This document shows positions 19,831 through 30,269 of a stretch of DNA of 64,000 nt, one piece after another. The stretch's first letter is position 1; each line of letters opens with the position of its first letter. The position numbers were made by a program, and so were the translations under genes. Origin of the DNA: Ctenosaura bakeri (Eukaryota > Chordata > Lepidosauria > Squamata > Iguanidae); the NCBI GenBank assembly GCA_948474755.1, contig CAOLHI010001038.1, forward strand, positions 434,001 through 498,000, written 5' to 3'. A model generated the notes under the pieces. It was not told where the DNA came from, did not search any database, and saw nothing but the letters and a program-made list of their open reading frames with translations.

Positions 19831-20674
19831 AAACTTCTACAGGATTCTGGTTAGGGATGCTGGTGAAATAAGCCATGGAATCCACTGGTACCAAATTTTC
19901 CAAAATTGGCTCCAAAAACGTAACTTTGCCAACCTCTAATGTTCAATATCCAGCGGCAGAGTGCAGAAGGGATGGGAGAAATGTCATCTTTATGCTTAGG
20001 GTATAGCCTTTCCAAAGATTATTGGCTGACTACTGCAGAGATAGAAAGCTGGCTTAATGGAAACCTTTGTCTGATTTTGCAAAATCATTCTTAGCTTCCA
20101 AGACCAGGAGTGGGACATCTAGTATCATTGTGTGCAATATGAACAAAGTACATTCAGAATGAATATCACACTAAATATATTACTGGTATAATTGCGGCAT
20201 TTGTAACTGTTTTGTATCCAAAAGTATAAGGTAAAATTCCCTTTCTTAACTTTTTATTCCTATATATATATATGCATAACCTGACTTAAATGTGGTATTA
20301 CTTTAACAAGAAAAAAGAGGTTTATGAAAATCAGGAGCTTAAGTTAACTGTTTGACCCCAGGGGGAGCATAAGGGTTTCATTTCCCCGATATTTTCCACC
20401 AAATTTTAAGAACTGCAGTAATATTAAGTTATAGGGTGGCACAAACTCAAGGAGCGCCCAAAGGCACTGAGATTTTGAGCGGGGCTGTTCAGCAAGAGAA
20501 ATTCACACATTTAGAATTACGGCGGTATTAAACTTTTAGTGGCACTGATTTCTTTCCAGAAAAAATGTTACTGTAATTGGTAGGGCCTTAAAACAATTAA
20601 TGGTTTCTGTTCCGAAAAATGTAGTTATTTAGGAGATACAGGCCCACTGCAACCCCGTGAGCTCACATGGACAT
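19831..20674. other. Unique stretch, nothing recognised
   Basis: A short (TA)n tract lies near 20261-20274. No gene or repeat is supported. Confidence 0.45.
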
Positions 20675-20810
20675 TGGATCTGTAGTGGGCCCTCCACGTT
20701 TTCAAGGGTTAGGGAGCCAGGACTCCTGCAAAAGTAGGAAAACCCACTGATATCAGAATATGTGTGTGTGTGTGTGTGCATAGCAAGGGGGGAGAGGAGG
20801 CATCCGCGGT
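20675..20810. mobile_element. Tigger/pogo-like fragment, left end (diverged)
   Basis: GGGCCCTCCACGTTTTCAAG is followed by CAGGACTCCTGCAAAAGTAG and a GT tract (20761-20779), in the same order as in 15448-15540. It breaks off before the interior seen there. Confidence 0.55.
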
Positions 20811-20854
20811 ACAAAGCAGGTCTCTGGAAAAAGATGCATGCAAAGATGCATTGC

Positions 20855-21000
20855 TTCTCAGTCACGAAAACCCATTGGGTGACCTTGGGCAAGTCATACT
20901 CTCTCAGCCTCAGAGGAAGGCTGTGGCAAACCTCCTCTGTGCAAATCTTGCCAAGAAACACCCTTGAATTGGGCTGCCATAAATGAGAGTTAACCTGTGG
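20855..21000 (+). mobile_element. Squamate tRNA-derived SINE, head missing
   Basis: Body ACCCATTGGGTGACCTTGGG and CTCTCAGCCTCAGAGGAAGG leads to TCTTGCCAAGAAACACCCTT and GGGCTGCCATAAATGAGAG. The tRNA-like head is absent. Confidence 0.78.
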
Positions 21001-21009
21001 TTTTCTTTT

Positions 21010-21130
21010 CCAAGAGCAGTGCAGCATAATGGTTTGAATGTTGGGCTAGGACTCTGGGAGAGCAGAGTTTGAATCCCTGCTCGTTTACAGAAACTCGTTG
21101 CAGGACCGTGGGCAAGTCGGGAAAAACCTC
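21010..21130 (+). mobile_element. Squamate tRNA-derived SINE, head and start of body
   Basis: Head GTGCAGCATAATGGTTTGAA with B-box-like AGAGTTTGAATCCC, then CCGTGGGCAAGTC where it stops. Confidence 0.72.
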
Positions 21131-21355
21131 ACATGAGTTTAGTAAGGTCACTCATCCGAATTTATGCATGCAAAAATGTGCTTCCCTTCGGTTTCATTTT
21201 TGCCTCTTTCATCACCCTCCATCCACCGAAAGTGACACATAAATTTGCCACATTTCCATGTTTACAGCATTCCGTAAATATCTCAGTGAGTTTCAAGGAC
21301 AAGGAATTCTTCCCATTCAGGCCTAGATTGTGTTCGGGCAGGACAGCCATAGAAT
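21131..21355. other. Short unique stretch
   Basis: No repeat recognised; one chance frame of 82 codons. Confidence 0.4.
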
Positions 21356-21556
21356 GGCCTTTCCACATTGCACTGTTCTAGTGCTATTATTCCACTTTCA
21401 GCCTCCTGTGGAATCCTGGGGTTTATAGTTTCCTGAGCCCAAAGAGCTCTCTGGCTGAGAATTCTAAATGCCCCTCCCTCAACTGCAAACCCAAGGATTC
21501 CATAGGAGGTTGAAAGTGGAATCGTAGCACTACAGCAGTTTAGTGCGGAAATGGCC
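21356..21556. mobile_element. Palindromic MITE, family A, copy A8 (long form)
   Basis: Left GGCCTTTCCACATTGCACTG and right TTTAGTGCGGAAATGGCC are paired, with the long-form core GGCTGAGAATTCTAAATG. Both arms share the CCTCC/GGAGG variant in place of CATCC/GGATG. Confidence 0.82.
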
Positions 21557-21559
21557 CCT

Positions 21560-21715
21560 GTCTTTCCCAGGAGGCTCAGGCAAAAGCAAATGGCCGCAGC
21601 CTCTCCCTGCTCATCTGCTCTTCCTCGTTAACAGCTTCTGCCACCTTGACCCCACTCCGATGTTGTCCTGGCTTCCATCTGTGAAATGTCGGAGGGTACG
21701 CAACCAGCTGGGGGT
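21560..21715. repeat. Dispersed repeat family F, copy F1
   Basis: AGGCTCAGGCAAAAGC, GCAGCCTCTCCCTGCT and TTCCATCTGTGAAATGTCGG occur in the same order as in 29490-29650. The class is unknown and no coding potential is seen. Confidence 0.65.
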
Positions 21716-22827
21716 AAAACATCAGCACACAAACAGCATCCCTACCGAGAAGCGGTTGTGAGCCAGAATCTTGGTCATTAGCCTTCCTCATTACCCCCGT
21801 CTTTAGTGCCAAAGGCAAAACAGGTGCAGCTTTGCCAAACCGGGAAGGAATTCCTGCCTTGTTATGGGAATTCAGAGACTTCAGGGAATACTTCTGTTTT
21901 AAAAAAAGAAATTTCTCCCAATTGAGAAACTGCCCAGTTAGGCAGACAGGAAAAGCAGAACTGTGAACTATTGATACAGCCTGGAGGCTCATGCGCTTTC
22001 TCCCGGCACCCCCATGCTACCCAAAATGCGCAGCCCAGCTCTGAAATGCTGCAGAGCCGACCCACATCTTACAGGCCATTAGGACTTCACAATGCAACCT
22101 CTGAGCATCTTGCTCCGACTAATGATTCCGGCTTCCTCGGCAGGGCTGTATATTAACCGTGGAAAGAATATCAGCCTCTCTTCCTTTCCCGGTAGGCTCA
22201 TGGGTTTCCTAACAGTCCGGCTCTTCTCACTTTGCAAAGGCTCTCCAAGAATTGTACTGCACAGATGTACCTGTGGGTTTTCGTGTGCAAAAATTCACAC
22301 ATCCCTGCACAGAAAAGAGTGGCCAAAGTCCTATTTTATGCTGTGGGTTCCCAGATCTCCAAGTCTGGATCCTCTTCTTCAGTTCTCAGGGTGAGGAAGA
22401 GGAAACTCAGGGTGAAAGTACCGCCTTAAAAGTGTATGTTGAACCTGGTTGCTGATATTGAACATAGACACATAACTAAGCAAGGTTTCCTGTATGTGTC
22501 CATATACAAAAGCTGACTGGAAAGAAAACTGAATCTTTGTTCAGTGATTTCAATGGGAAAGAATCCCTCCTTCCACTGTCCAAGAGCAACAGGCCACTGA
22601 CTGAGACTGATGGACCACTCTGCCCAATAATAGAGCTGGCCCGGTGCTTAATATATGAAGAGGCCGAAGAAACAAACAAGGACATGCATAGTGTGTCATA
22701 AATAAAGACGCCCCGGCTTCTGCTCCTCATACCATTGCTTGCTAGTGGTAGAGTCCTACCCCTGTCATCCTGCATTACCTCACCTGCATTTCTGCTCACC
22801 AGCGCCCCAGAAATCCACCCCACAGGA
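21716..22827. other. Unique stretch, no gene supported
   Basis: Overlapping frames up to 166 codons (minus, 22476-22976) extend into the next SINE and have no domain. Confidence 0.45.
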
Positions 22828-23066
22828 GCTTGTTGTTGTTTGTGTGTGCCTTCAAGTTGTTTCCAACTTATGAAGACCCTAAGGAGAAACCTATCATGGT
22901 GTTTCCTTGGCAGAATTTTTTCAGAAGGGCTTTGTCCTTGCCTTCCTCTGCGGCTGAGAGAGTGTGGCTTGCCCAAGGTCGCTCAGTGGGTTTCCAAGGC
23001 TGAGCACAGATTCAAACCCGGGTCTCCCAGAGTTCTAGTCTAGCACTCCAATCACTACACTACGCT
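22828..23066 (-). mobile_element. Squamate tRNA-derived SINE, full length
   Basis: Plus strand starts GCTTGTTGTTGTTTGTGTGT (inverse of the ACA-rich 3' end), then TTCCAACTTATGAAGACCCT, GGCTGAGAGAGTGTGGCTTG, and the head inverse ending ATCACTACACTACGCTACTT. It directly abuts MITE A9. Confidence 0.85.
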
Positions 23067-23070
23067 ACTT

Positions 23071-23248
23071 GCCATGTCCACACTACACTGTTATAGTGCT
23101 ATTATTCCACTTTCAATATCCCATGGAATTCTGGGAGTTGTAGCTTACTGAGGCCAAAGATGCCCCTCCCTAAATTGCAAACCACAGGATGCCATAGGAT
23201 GTTGGCAGCAGAATAATAGCGCTAGGACAGTGTAGTGTGGAAATGGCC
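23071..23248. mobile_element. Palindromic MITE, family A, copy A9
   Basis: Left GCCATGTCCACACTACACTG and right CAGTGTAGTGTGGAAATGGCC-type end. The right arm is more diverged than most (GTTGGCAGCAGAATAATAGC). Flanks CTACTTG and CCACTTT suggest a decayed target duplication. Confidence 0.8.
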
Positions 23249-23264
23249 ACTTTTCTCATTCCCT

Positions 23265-23315
23265 CGGGAGGGCTGACTGTCTTTTAAGGTGGGTTTGCAG
23301 GGAGGATTATCAATA
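23265..23315. repeat. Family B right-end fragment, B3
   Basis: GGGCTGACTGTCTTTTAAGG followed by TGGGTTTGCAGGG matches the right end of B1. Confidence 0.5.
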
Positions 23316-23565
23316 AAATTAAAAGCAGTTAAAAACAAATTTCAAATATAAGGACAGAGGGAAATAATCTGTTCGAAGGGAGCCACCAAAATCAAAGGGC
23401 ATAGACTACTTTTCCACACTATAACTCACCAAATCCCCCAGCCAGCCAATAGGAAAAAACCCCAAAAACCTTTTGCAAAACCAGATCCTCTGTCTTTTCC
23501 TTGTTACGCCCAATGACTCTAGGAAGCCCAGACCAATCCCAGAGGCCCTGGCTCTGCCAGTTTTA
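23316..23565. other. Short unique stretch
   Basis: Nothing recognised. Confidence 0.35.
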
Positions 23566-23568
23566 AAA

Positions 23569-23608
<40 letters not shown>
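23566..23608. repeat. (AAAT)n microsatellite
   Basis: About ten AAAT units; could be the A-rich end of an old retroelement. Confidence 0.9.
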
Positions 23609-24094
23609 AAAGGTGACAGAAAAACGGAGCTCATCATGAGAAGGCACTTAAATAAGGCAGAAAACCAACGAGCTTCAAAGGCTCAGGTAGTGTCCAGTTC
23701 CTTTTTCAACAACCATGTGTTTACGGTCAGATGTGTTTTGAAAAAAGAATAACGGGAACACCCTTGTAATGTAGACTAAGGAAGGCTGTAAATGTCCCTG
23801 GGCTATTAAAGAAATTGTCTGACATCACGGGAGACTGTTCTGTGTTTTTTTTTTTTCTCACTCCAAGGAACTTGACAGATGTTTTAGTGTTACAAAGCGA
23901 GCGCATGTTTTTATTTCCTGAAATAAAACTGGGAGTACGCATCACTTTTGCACCCAGACGGTTCACATTTATGGGGTGTAAGAATAAGAACAGCTTACTG
24001 TATTGGGAACTCTTCCCTTCTGTATCCATAGCTGCACAGCGAGTCAACACAGAGGTAAGCCCCTTCCATTCAGTGACCTAGAAGTGCCCAAAAC
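23609..24094. other. Unique stretch, nothing recognised
   Basis: Two chance frames of 88 and 107 codons on opposite strands; no repeat seen. Confidence 0.4.
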
Positions 24095-24690
24095 CATAAT
24101 GCTTTTCCTTTGGCACAATGCCGGGTTCTTCCTTCCGCTGTTCTTCAAGGATGCTATACGAAGATCCCATATTTGGAGAGACGATGCCCCTGCAATTCTG
24201 GTCAAATAGAAATGGAGGAATATTTGCTTTTTCTGTGTTTATACTACAGAAACCTATATAGTGATTTTATTTTGCCAATACTCCACAAATATCCAGGATG
24301 TTCAGAACAGTTACACCTTTCTTTGCTGCTTTCAGATACTGATCCTGTTATAACTTATAAAGCAGCTAAATTTTGTACAACAACAAATAATATTCCACAA
24401 ATATCCAGGATGATTGGAACAGTTGCATCTTTCTTTGCTGCTTCCAGATACTGATCCTATTATAACTTACAAGGTGGCTAAATTTTGCATGGCACCAACT
24501 AGAATTCATTGGGTGATGGCTTGCATCATGGATTAGTGTAATGATTGTCCAGTTGGGCTCTGTTAGGACTGATTGAGTTCAGACAGATTAACATCTATCC
24601 ATATTTGTATCTTTTTGTATATTTATATGTATTTTCATTTGGATTTTGTTGCTCTTATGCTGGTCTATGACCGCAATAAAATGTCTATCC
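24095..24690 (+). mobile_element. LINE ORF2 C-terminal remnant with 3' UTR
   Basis: The plus frame from about 24180 reads RRCPCNSGQIEMEEYLLFLC followed by LYYRNLYSDFILPIL. This resembles the C-terminal cysteine/histidine motif of non-LTR retrotransposon ORF2 (C-x-C ... E-E-H-x-x-x-x-C), with Tyr where His is expected. The downstream A/T-rich part ends GGTCTATGACCGCAATAAAA, a plausible LINE 3' end with a polyadenylation-like AATAAA. A 112-bp tandem duplication (24283 and 24395, marker CCACAAATATCCAGGATG) lies inside. The clade is not certain and the element is not active. Confidence 0.6.
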
Positions 24691-26054
24691 ATCCTTTGAT
24701 TCAAAGAGTCTCCTCTCATTGGGGCTACCAACAGGATTCGATCCAGGGTATCTTACAAGACTTTCATTCATACAGTTGCTGTAAGTCAAAACGAATCTGA
24801 CCGCAATTAAGACCAACACAGCAACATTTGACAGCTTGTTTCCTTTGTCCCATTCTCAGTGGTGTAGCAAACCCAGGGTTTACGTGGTCAAAGTACCAGG
24901 CCATTTCAGTCAGCAGGGGTGGAGATGCCCTCTATTGCCCCTCTCCTACGGCACTCCGATTCGTCTGAAAGTGGCTGGAATGATCAGAATGGACTGGAAC
25001 ACGTGTGTGTGTGTGTGTGCATAATTTCCAGCAACAATAAGTGGATATGAGTGACTTCTGTTGTAATGCAAGATGTTTGTGGGTGGCTTGGTCTTGAATA
25101 TACAATTAAGATCCATTAGCTTTACAAAAGACCCACTCATGGTGGAGACGGCTGGAACAGGTGTGCTGATATGGATGCTCCTAGAAGTCACGGCTCTAAT
25201 TCCTGGATGCTTCCAGAAGTGGTCACTCGCTTTTTGTTACAATTGTCCAATTTGTGAGAGGCTGAGGGCCACATGCACAGCTTGTGGGGGAGGCATATGT
25301 GTCATCCCAACTTTGCCCACTTGTGCGTTAATAGATGCAAATGGACTTTGCCGTTCCCCTCTTCCTCTTGTAGCTCAGTTTCAGAAAAAGAAAGGAGAGA
25401 AAATTGTTTGCTGCTCTGAATGATTTGCAAGGTAACTTCATGGAAAATCTTAGAGAAAGGCCTTCATAATCTTTCCTGTTGGCTGTAAAAGAACTGTTCG
25501 CAATCAGCGCTGATGGAGCGCGTGCCAAGCAGCTTGGCGTTCACTTTAGGCATATCGGAATGGACACAACAGACTTCTCCAGCTCTTAAGCAACGAAGGT
25601 CAATTAGGAACCTAAACCGTTTGCTCAGAAATATATATTATGCGGAAAAATGATGCCAAAGATTTGTCTGCAAGTAGAGACTTAACTTTTCAGCTTTGGG
25701 GATGAAGAAGGAGGGGAACTCATCGATGGCAATGGTAGATCAAATGTTGGTCAACAATTCCTGATGCTGACCTCCCCTCCATTTCATCCTGCGGACCGGA
25801 GCCAAAGACAATCCAGAACGTGCCCAGGCAGCATTCGAAGATGGCCTGCCTGTCTAGTAACTGAGGCTGCCTGGATTGAACTGAAGATTTTTTTTTTAAA
25901 AAAAGCAAGGTTTTACGCAACAAGGAACAGAAATTAAAGCCAAGGCTGCACTTCTATTTTTCAAGAGGAGAGAATATCCCCAAAAAAGTGGGAAACTTTC
26001 TGCAGACTGAGGGTCTTATTACATTTCAGAGAACTTCATGAGGGCCCCATTCCA
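24691..26054. other. Unique stretch, no gene supported
   Basis: Contains a (GT)n tract at 25003-25019. The 116-codon plus frame (25073-25423) has several cysteines but no recognised fold and no splice context I can support. Confidence 0.45.
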
Positions 26055-26207
26055 ATGGTTATTCTGCTTGCTTGCCTTCAGGTCAACCCTGACTTAGGGC
26101 AACCTTATCCTTGGGTTTCCTAGTAAGAGAGATTTGCTGTTACCTTCCTCTTGCACTGCTAAGAAAGTGTGACTTTCCCAAGGTCACCACCAGGCAATAG
26201 AAAGTTG
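26055..26207 (-). mobile_element. Squamate SINE, first of three in a row
   Basis: Tail inverse TTGCCTTCAGGTCAACCCTG and TTGGGTTTCCTAGTAAGAG, then AAAGTGTGACTTTCCCAAGG and CACC, where the next SINE begins. The head is missing. Confidence 0.7.
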
Positions 26208-26418
26208 CCGCTATATGCCTTCAAGTCAACCCTGACCAATGATGAATGCCTTCAAGGGTTTTCTTGGCACAATTTCTTCAGAGGGGGGTTGGCATCATGT
26301 TCCTCTGAGGCTGAGAGAGTATGGCTTGCCCAAGGTAGCCCAATGGGTTGAGTCGGAATTTGAACCCTGGTCTCTTGTGGTCTTAATCCAGCTTTCAAAC
26401 CACTATACCACCCTGGTT
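26208..26418 (-). mobile_element. Squamate SINE, second in a row, nearly complete
   Basis: Tail inverse TGCCTTCAAGTCAACCCTGA, middle GGCTGAGAGAGTATGGCTTG, head inverse CTTTCAAACCACTATACCAC and CCTGGTTCT. Confidence 0.8.
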
Positions 26419-26560
26419 CTCCAAAAGATTTATTCAGAGGCGGTTTGCCATTGCCTTCCTCTGAGGCTAAGACAGTGTGACTTACCCAAAGTCACCCAGT
26501 GGGTTTCCATGGCTGAGCAGAGATTTGAACCTCAACCCTTTTTCTGGCAGATTCCCAGTC
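26419..26560 (-). mobile_element. Squamate SINE, third in a row, truncated both ends
   Basis: Begins within the body (TTATTCAGAGGCGGTTTGCC), continues GGCTAAGACAGTGTGACTTA and CACCCAGTGGGTTTCCATGG, and fades before the head. Confidence 0.72.
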
Positions 26561-26589
26561 CAATCAATCTAGACTGGGCAAGCCGCACA

Positions 26590-26760
26590 GTAGCAGCTGG
26601 TGGCTTCCATCTCAGCTGGGCAGTGAATCCATCCCAGATTTTAGCCCGAAATTTAAAGGCTAGGTTGCTGAACCTTAACAATGCCAATAGGTTCCTTCAG
26701 AGCTCATGCTGAAACCTGGCATGGAATCACTGCCCTACTGACATGGAAGCCACTAATCAC
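26590..26760. repeat. Inverted-repeat element, family D, copy D1
   Basis: Left arm GTGGCTTCCATCTCAGCTGG (about 26599) is the inverse of a right arm ending CTACTGACATGGAAGCCAC (about 26737). Between them are GATTTTAGCCCGAAATTTAA and TTGCTGAACC, words that recur near 28660-28700, 40170-40200, 40970 and 48200-48250. A palindromic MITE-like element is inferred. Confidence 0.6.
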
Positions 26761-26777
26761 CTTTGCCAGAGTAAACT

Positions 26778-26835
26778 GCAGATCATGGAATCGCAGAACC
26801 CTGGAGTCGGAAGGGGTTCTCTGGGCCATCAGGAG
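26778..26835 (-). mobile_element. CR1-like LINE 3' end, short
   Basis: CAGATCATGGAATCGCAGAA and CCTGGAGTCGGAAGGG followed by CTGGGCCATCAGG is the inverse CR1-like terminus. Confidence 0.6.
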
Positions 26836-27039
26836 ACCAAAGTAGGACAAAGAAGTTATGTGAAAGATGATCCTGTCATATTTTCTCCTTTGCAAAATGG
26901 AGCTATTGCAAAAGATCCCAAACTGGATCGGGTTCATGGTGTGAGGGAGGAGAATTGACCCTTTGTTCTTGCGCTGATTCCACAATGCAAATGGCCCCAA
27001 ACTTGGCAATGTAACTTTTTTTAAAACAATACAAACTAA

Positions 27040-27085
27040 CAGAGTTGTCCAAAAAAGTAACTTTTCCAAGCTCTGAAGTCACCCA
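27040..27085. repeat. Dispersed family E fragment
   Basis: AAAAAGTAACTTTTCCAAGC with a following TCTG, as near 884 and, with changes, 43360 and 46890. Confidence 0.45.
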
Positions 27086-27954
27086 CTGACATTCCTGCTA
27101 GTTCCAAAATGGAAGAAAAATCTAATAAACAGATAAATACAGTGATTTAGATCTGAATTATTGCTCTTCTGAAAAGATCACCGGGATAACCCTGATTCAA
27201 ACTACACACAATTCTGAAATGGATTTATCATCTAAGCAGGTTAATTGTAATCCAGCAACAAGCAACTGTAATCCAAAAGCCGTAAACAGAAAGACAGGAA
27301 AATAAAACTCTCACTTATCTGCTAAACAAAATACCACAATGAATAAATCACGTGTTGTTTTTGCTATCTCTTAGAGGAACTGCTTCTAATACAAAAGCAA
27401 TTCCACTCAGGCTGCCCTTTGCCAAATCAAATATGAGCATGAGCTGGGAAACCATCTCCCTGCCAGGCCCCCTTTCCAAAAAAGCTTTACAAAGGGAGAA
27501 AAGGAGAAACAATTGCACCCCCTTGCTCTCCCTCCTCCCCCAGGTCAAGCCTAGAGACATAAGACAACAGAAAACAAGATGTTCCCAGTGATCGCTCCCA
27601 AGAAAAATGGAAAACACCAGTAATCAGGTCCTGGGAATTTGCAATCCATTGGGAGAAGGGAAGGAGAACCATGCTTTTGATGTTCGACACTCTCAGGGTT
27701 CTCACATGGGTTGCCCCTGCCTTGGACAAGATGGGGATTCAGGTGGTTGTTGAGACCATGCCAGTCTCCTTCTTTGGCCACAGGAGTTTGTAGCAGGGAC
27801 CTTTGGGTACTGCAGCTCCCAAAATCCCCTGGGGAATTTGGGGGAGGTTTTATCCATAAAAGGGAATTTTTTCCAACCTTTCCAGGGTTTCAAACAAGGT
27901 TCCTTCCCAGCCATATCTGGAGATACATTATGTTGAACCTGGAATCTTCTTCAT
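27086..27954. other. Unique stretch, no gene supported
   Basis: A phrase TACTGCAGCTCCCAAAATCC near 27809 recalls sequences common in reptile DNA-transposon ends, but no element boundaries are visible. Chance frames only. Confidence 0.4.
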
Positions 27955-28262
27955 GAGAACATGCATAGCTACTTTACACTGAGTCAGACTCTTGGTCCAT
28001 CAAGCTCCATATACTCAACTCTGACTGGCAGCTACCATGCCTCAGTTCTCCCTGGGACTGAAACTGCTACCTGGTATATTAAAATACGGGAAGCTACATT
28101 AGATTGAGTCAGACCCTTGGTCCATCTAGCTTAGTTGTGTCAACCCTGACTGGCAGTAGTCAAGTCCCTTAGGCTTTCAGGCAGGATTCTTTGCCAACCC
28201 AACCTGGAGATCTCTGCTGTTCCTTCCTGGTGGTCACCCATCCTGGGACTGAACAGGCCCAA
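27955..28262 (-). mobile_element. Two antisense SINE-type bodies in tandem
   Basis: The phrase GAGTCAGAC(T/C)CTTGGTCCAT occurs at about 27981 and 28106. Each is followed by a CTGACTGGCAG word, and the second continues to CAACCTGGAGATCTCTGCTG. In reptiles this order is the reverse of a tRNA-derived SINE whose head would lie further right; the head is missing here. Related pieces lie at 45205 and 45885. Confidence 0.6.
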
Positions 28263-28579
28263 ACCTTCTTAGCTACCAAAATCAGGAATCATTGAATATA
28301 TTCAGGGTGGTAGTGACTTGTGGCTGTATCATTCTATTGTGGTGGGGCCAGCCCTGTCACTGGGTAGAATAGGGCAGCCAACTTTGGCAGCAGATTTGGG
28401 GGAGTCACAAAAGTAATCAGTAAATCAAGATTGGCTTAATTCCTTATTGTAATTTAATGTCTTCAGATCTTCCGGGAGAGGAGAGCTGGTCCCAGGGATT
28501 TCCTGACTCAGAACCCCTCCCAGCAAATTGAACATTGAAACACTGAAAAGGCATTGAAATTTGCAGGAAGATGTTCAGT
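28263..28579. other. Short unique stretch
   Basis: Nothing recognised. Confidence 0.4.
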
Positions 28580-28715
28580 TTTGGTCCAGTGGCCTCCATT
28601 TCAGGTTTATCCTATGATAGAAAGAGGCTATGATGCCGATGGAGTGGAGAATGCCCACTGGGTTTTAGTCTGAACTTCAAATGAGCTATCCGGGGTGCTG
28701 AACTTATTTTGAGGC
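28580..28715. repeat. Family D fragment, D2
   Basis: GGCCTCCATTTCAGGTTTAT precedes this and TTTTAGTCTGAACTTCAAAT with GCTATCCGGGGTGCTGAAC follows, in the order seen in D1 and near 48200. Confidence 0.45.
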
Positions 28716-29489
28716 TAGCTCCTTACATAATACCTTGAAATGTCAGACTAAAATCTGGACCAATTTTAGTCGGATCTGAAATTAGAACCAACAGCCTGCC
28801 TCGGGGCCTCTTAGGCTCAAGGTTGGGTCTGATACAGCAGGACTTTGACTTCCTTCTTGGGCTCTCCAAGAGGGAAAAGGAAAATTTCAAAGCAGAAGGG
28901 GTCAGAGCCAAGGCAAGTTTCTGCTTGGCATGAGAGCATCTGCTGTTTGTTCCTCCTCACCTATTCATCAGGTTGCACCTCGAGAACTAGGTACAGCCAG
29001 CTCTTTCCTGACCAGAACTTGGAAAAGCTAGCTAGCTTGCTTGCTTGCTTTCTCTCTCACACTTGGTGGCTCTCAGGCTCTGGGAGGTGTCCATGCTGCT
29101 GGTGCTGATCATTTGGGAAGGAAAAGGGTTCAGATTATGACGATCCCGCTGCTCTGGGCTTCCGGGGGAAGCAAAAGGTGGGTACGCTCCAATTGAGAGT
29201 GCACCCTCATTTCTTCCTCACTCAGCATGGAGAAAGTGGCTGAGACCCTACATGTCCATGTAGCTCTGCACGCCTAGTTGTGTACACTCCAGAGGTCCCA
29301 ACTTGGCAAGGGCAGCCCCAATTAGTTCCATGCCATCCCACTCTTTCATCTGCTTTCAAAATGTTCCAAGCCTCTCTCCAGCCCCCACTTCTCCCCCATT
29401 GTCCTCAGTATGCTGCAAATGGAGCACCAAGTGCAAAAATTGTTCACACTCCATCAGTTCAGGAGGAGGAGAGGAGAGGAAGGGATGGA
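28716..29489. other. Unique stretch, no gene supported
   Basis: A short (GCTT)n spot lies near 29032-29050. Otherwise chance frames only. Confidence 0.45.
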
Positions 29490-29650
29490 GCCTCACCCTT
29501 CCCTGCAGACTCAGGCAAAAGCAGGCTGTGTCAGCCTCTCCTAGTTTGCCTGTTGCTCCTCACTGACCGCGTTCTGACATTGCTTGGCCGTGCGTGTCCA
29601 AGTTTCCATCTGTGAAATGTTGGAGAGGAGGCAGTTTTACACAACACGCA
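29490..29650. repeat. Dispersed repeat family F, copy F2
   Basis: GACTCAGGCAAAAGCAGGCT, CAGCCTCTCCTAG and TTCCATCTGTGAAATGTTGG match F1 at 21560-21715 over about 150 bp with many substitutions. Confidence 0.65.
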
Positions 29651-30269
29651 ACTTGGTCAAGAATTCTTGAGGATCCAAAAGCTAGTTGAGAACATTGTGA
29701 CATTTGGATCATTCCTGATAAAGGCATTAAAATCCATCCAGAAGCTACCACTGACAGAGCCGTAAATCAAGAAGTACCCACAGCCCTTCCAACACCTTTC
29801 CACATGCTCCCACTCTCTCACCCACGCAAATTAGTCAAAAGCTCCGGGCCTTGCCAAGCCCAATAGATTAGAACAGATCTGGCATTTTTAGGCTGAACCA
29901 TTTAGAAGACATGACAAGCCAGAAAACATTCAACACGGCGCAGGGAAATGCTCAGAAGGTGAGATCATTCCTGTCTCTCCAGCAATTTCTCTGATTTGCC
30001 TTGAACTTTCTATCAGACGGGGGGGGGCAGCCAGGGAGAAAATGGTTTCATTTGGGCCACATTTTTTTTAAAAAAAAATATGCAGCCAGTCCCAAGCTGA
30101 TAGCTGGAGGAGGCAAATTTCAGATGCAGGCTCTGGAGATATATACCTATATTCTACATTAAAAGCAAACAAGTTGGAACACAGTACAACCCAGTATAAT
30201 ACATCACACAGTGGTGGGATTGTGTGCTCCTGTGAGGTTTAATGTATACACTGAACGTATGATACATAA
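29651..30269. other. Unique stretch, nothing recognised
   Basis: G-run near 30020 and A/T-run near 30063; no gene. Confidence 0.4.

Noticed and set aside
24110..24454. Zinc-knuckle-like 114-codon frame as a host gene
   Set aside because: The motif and the following 3' UTR-like sequence fit a LINE ORF2 C terminus.
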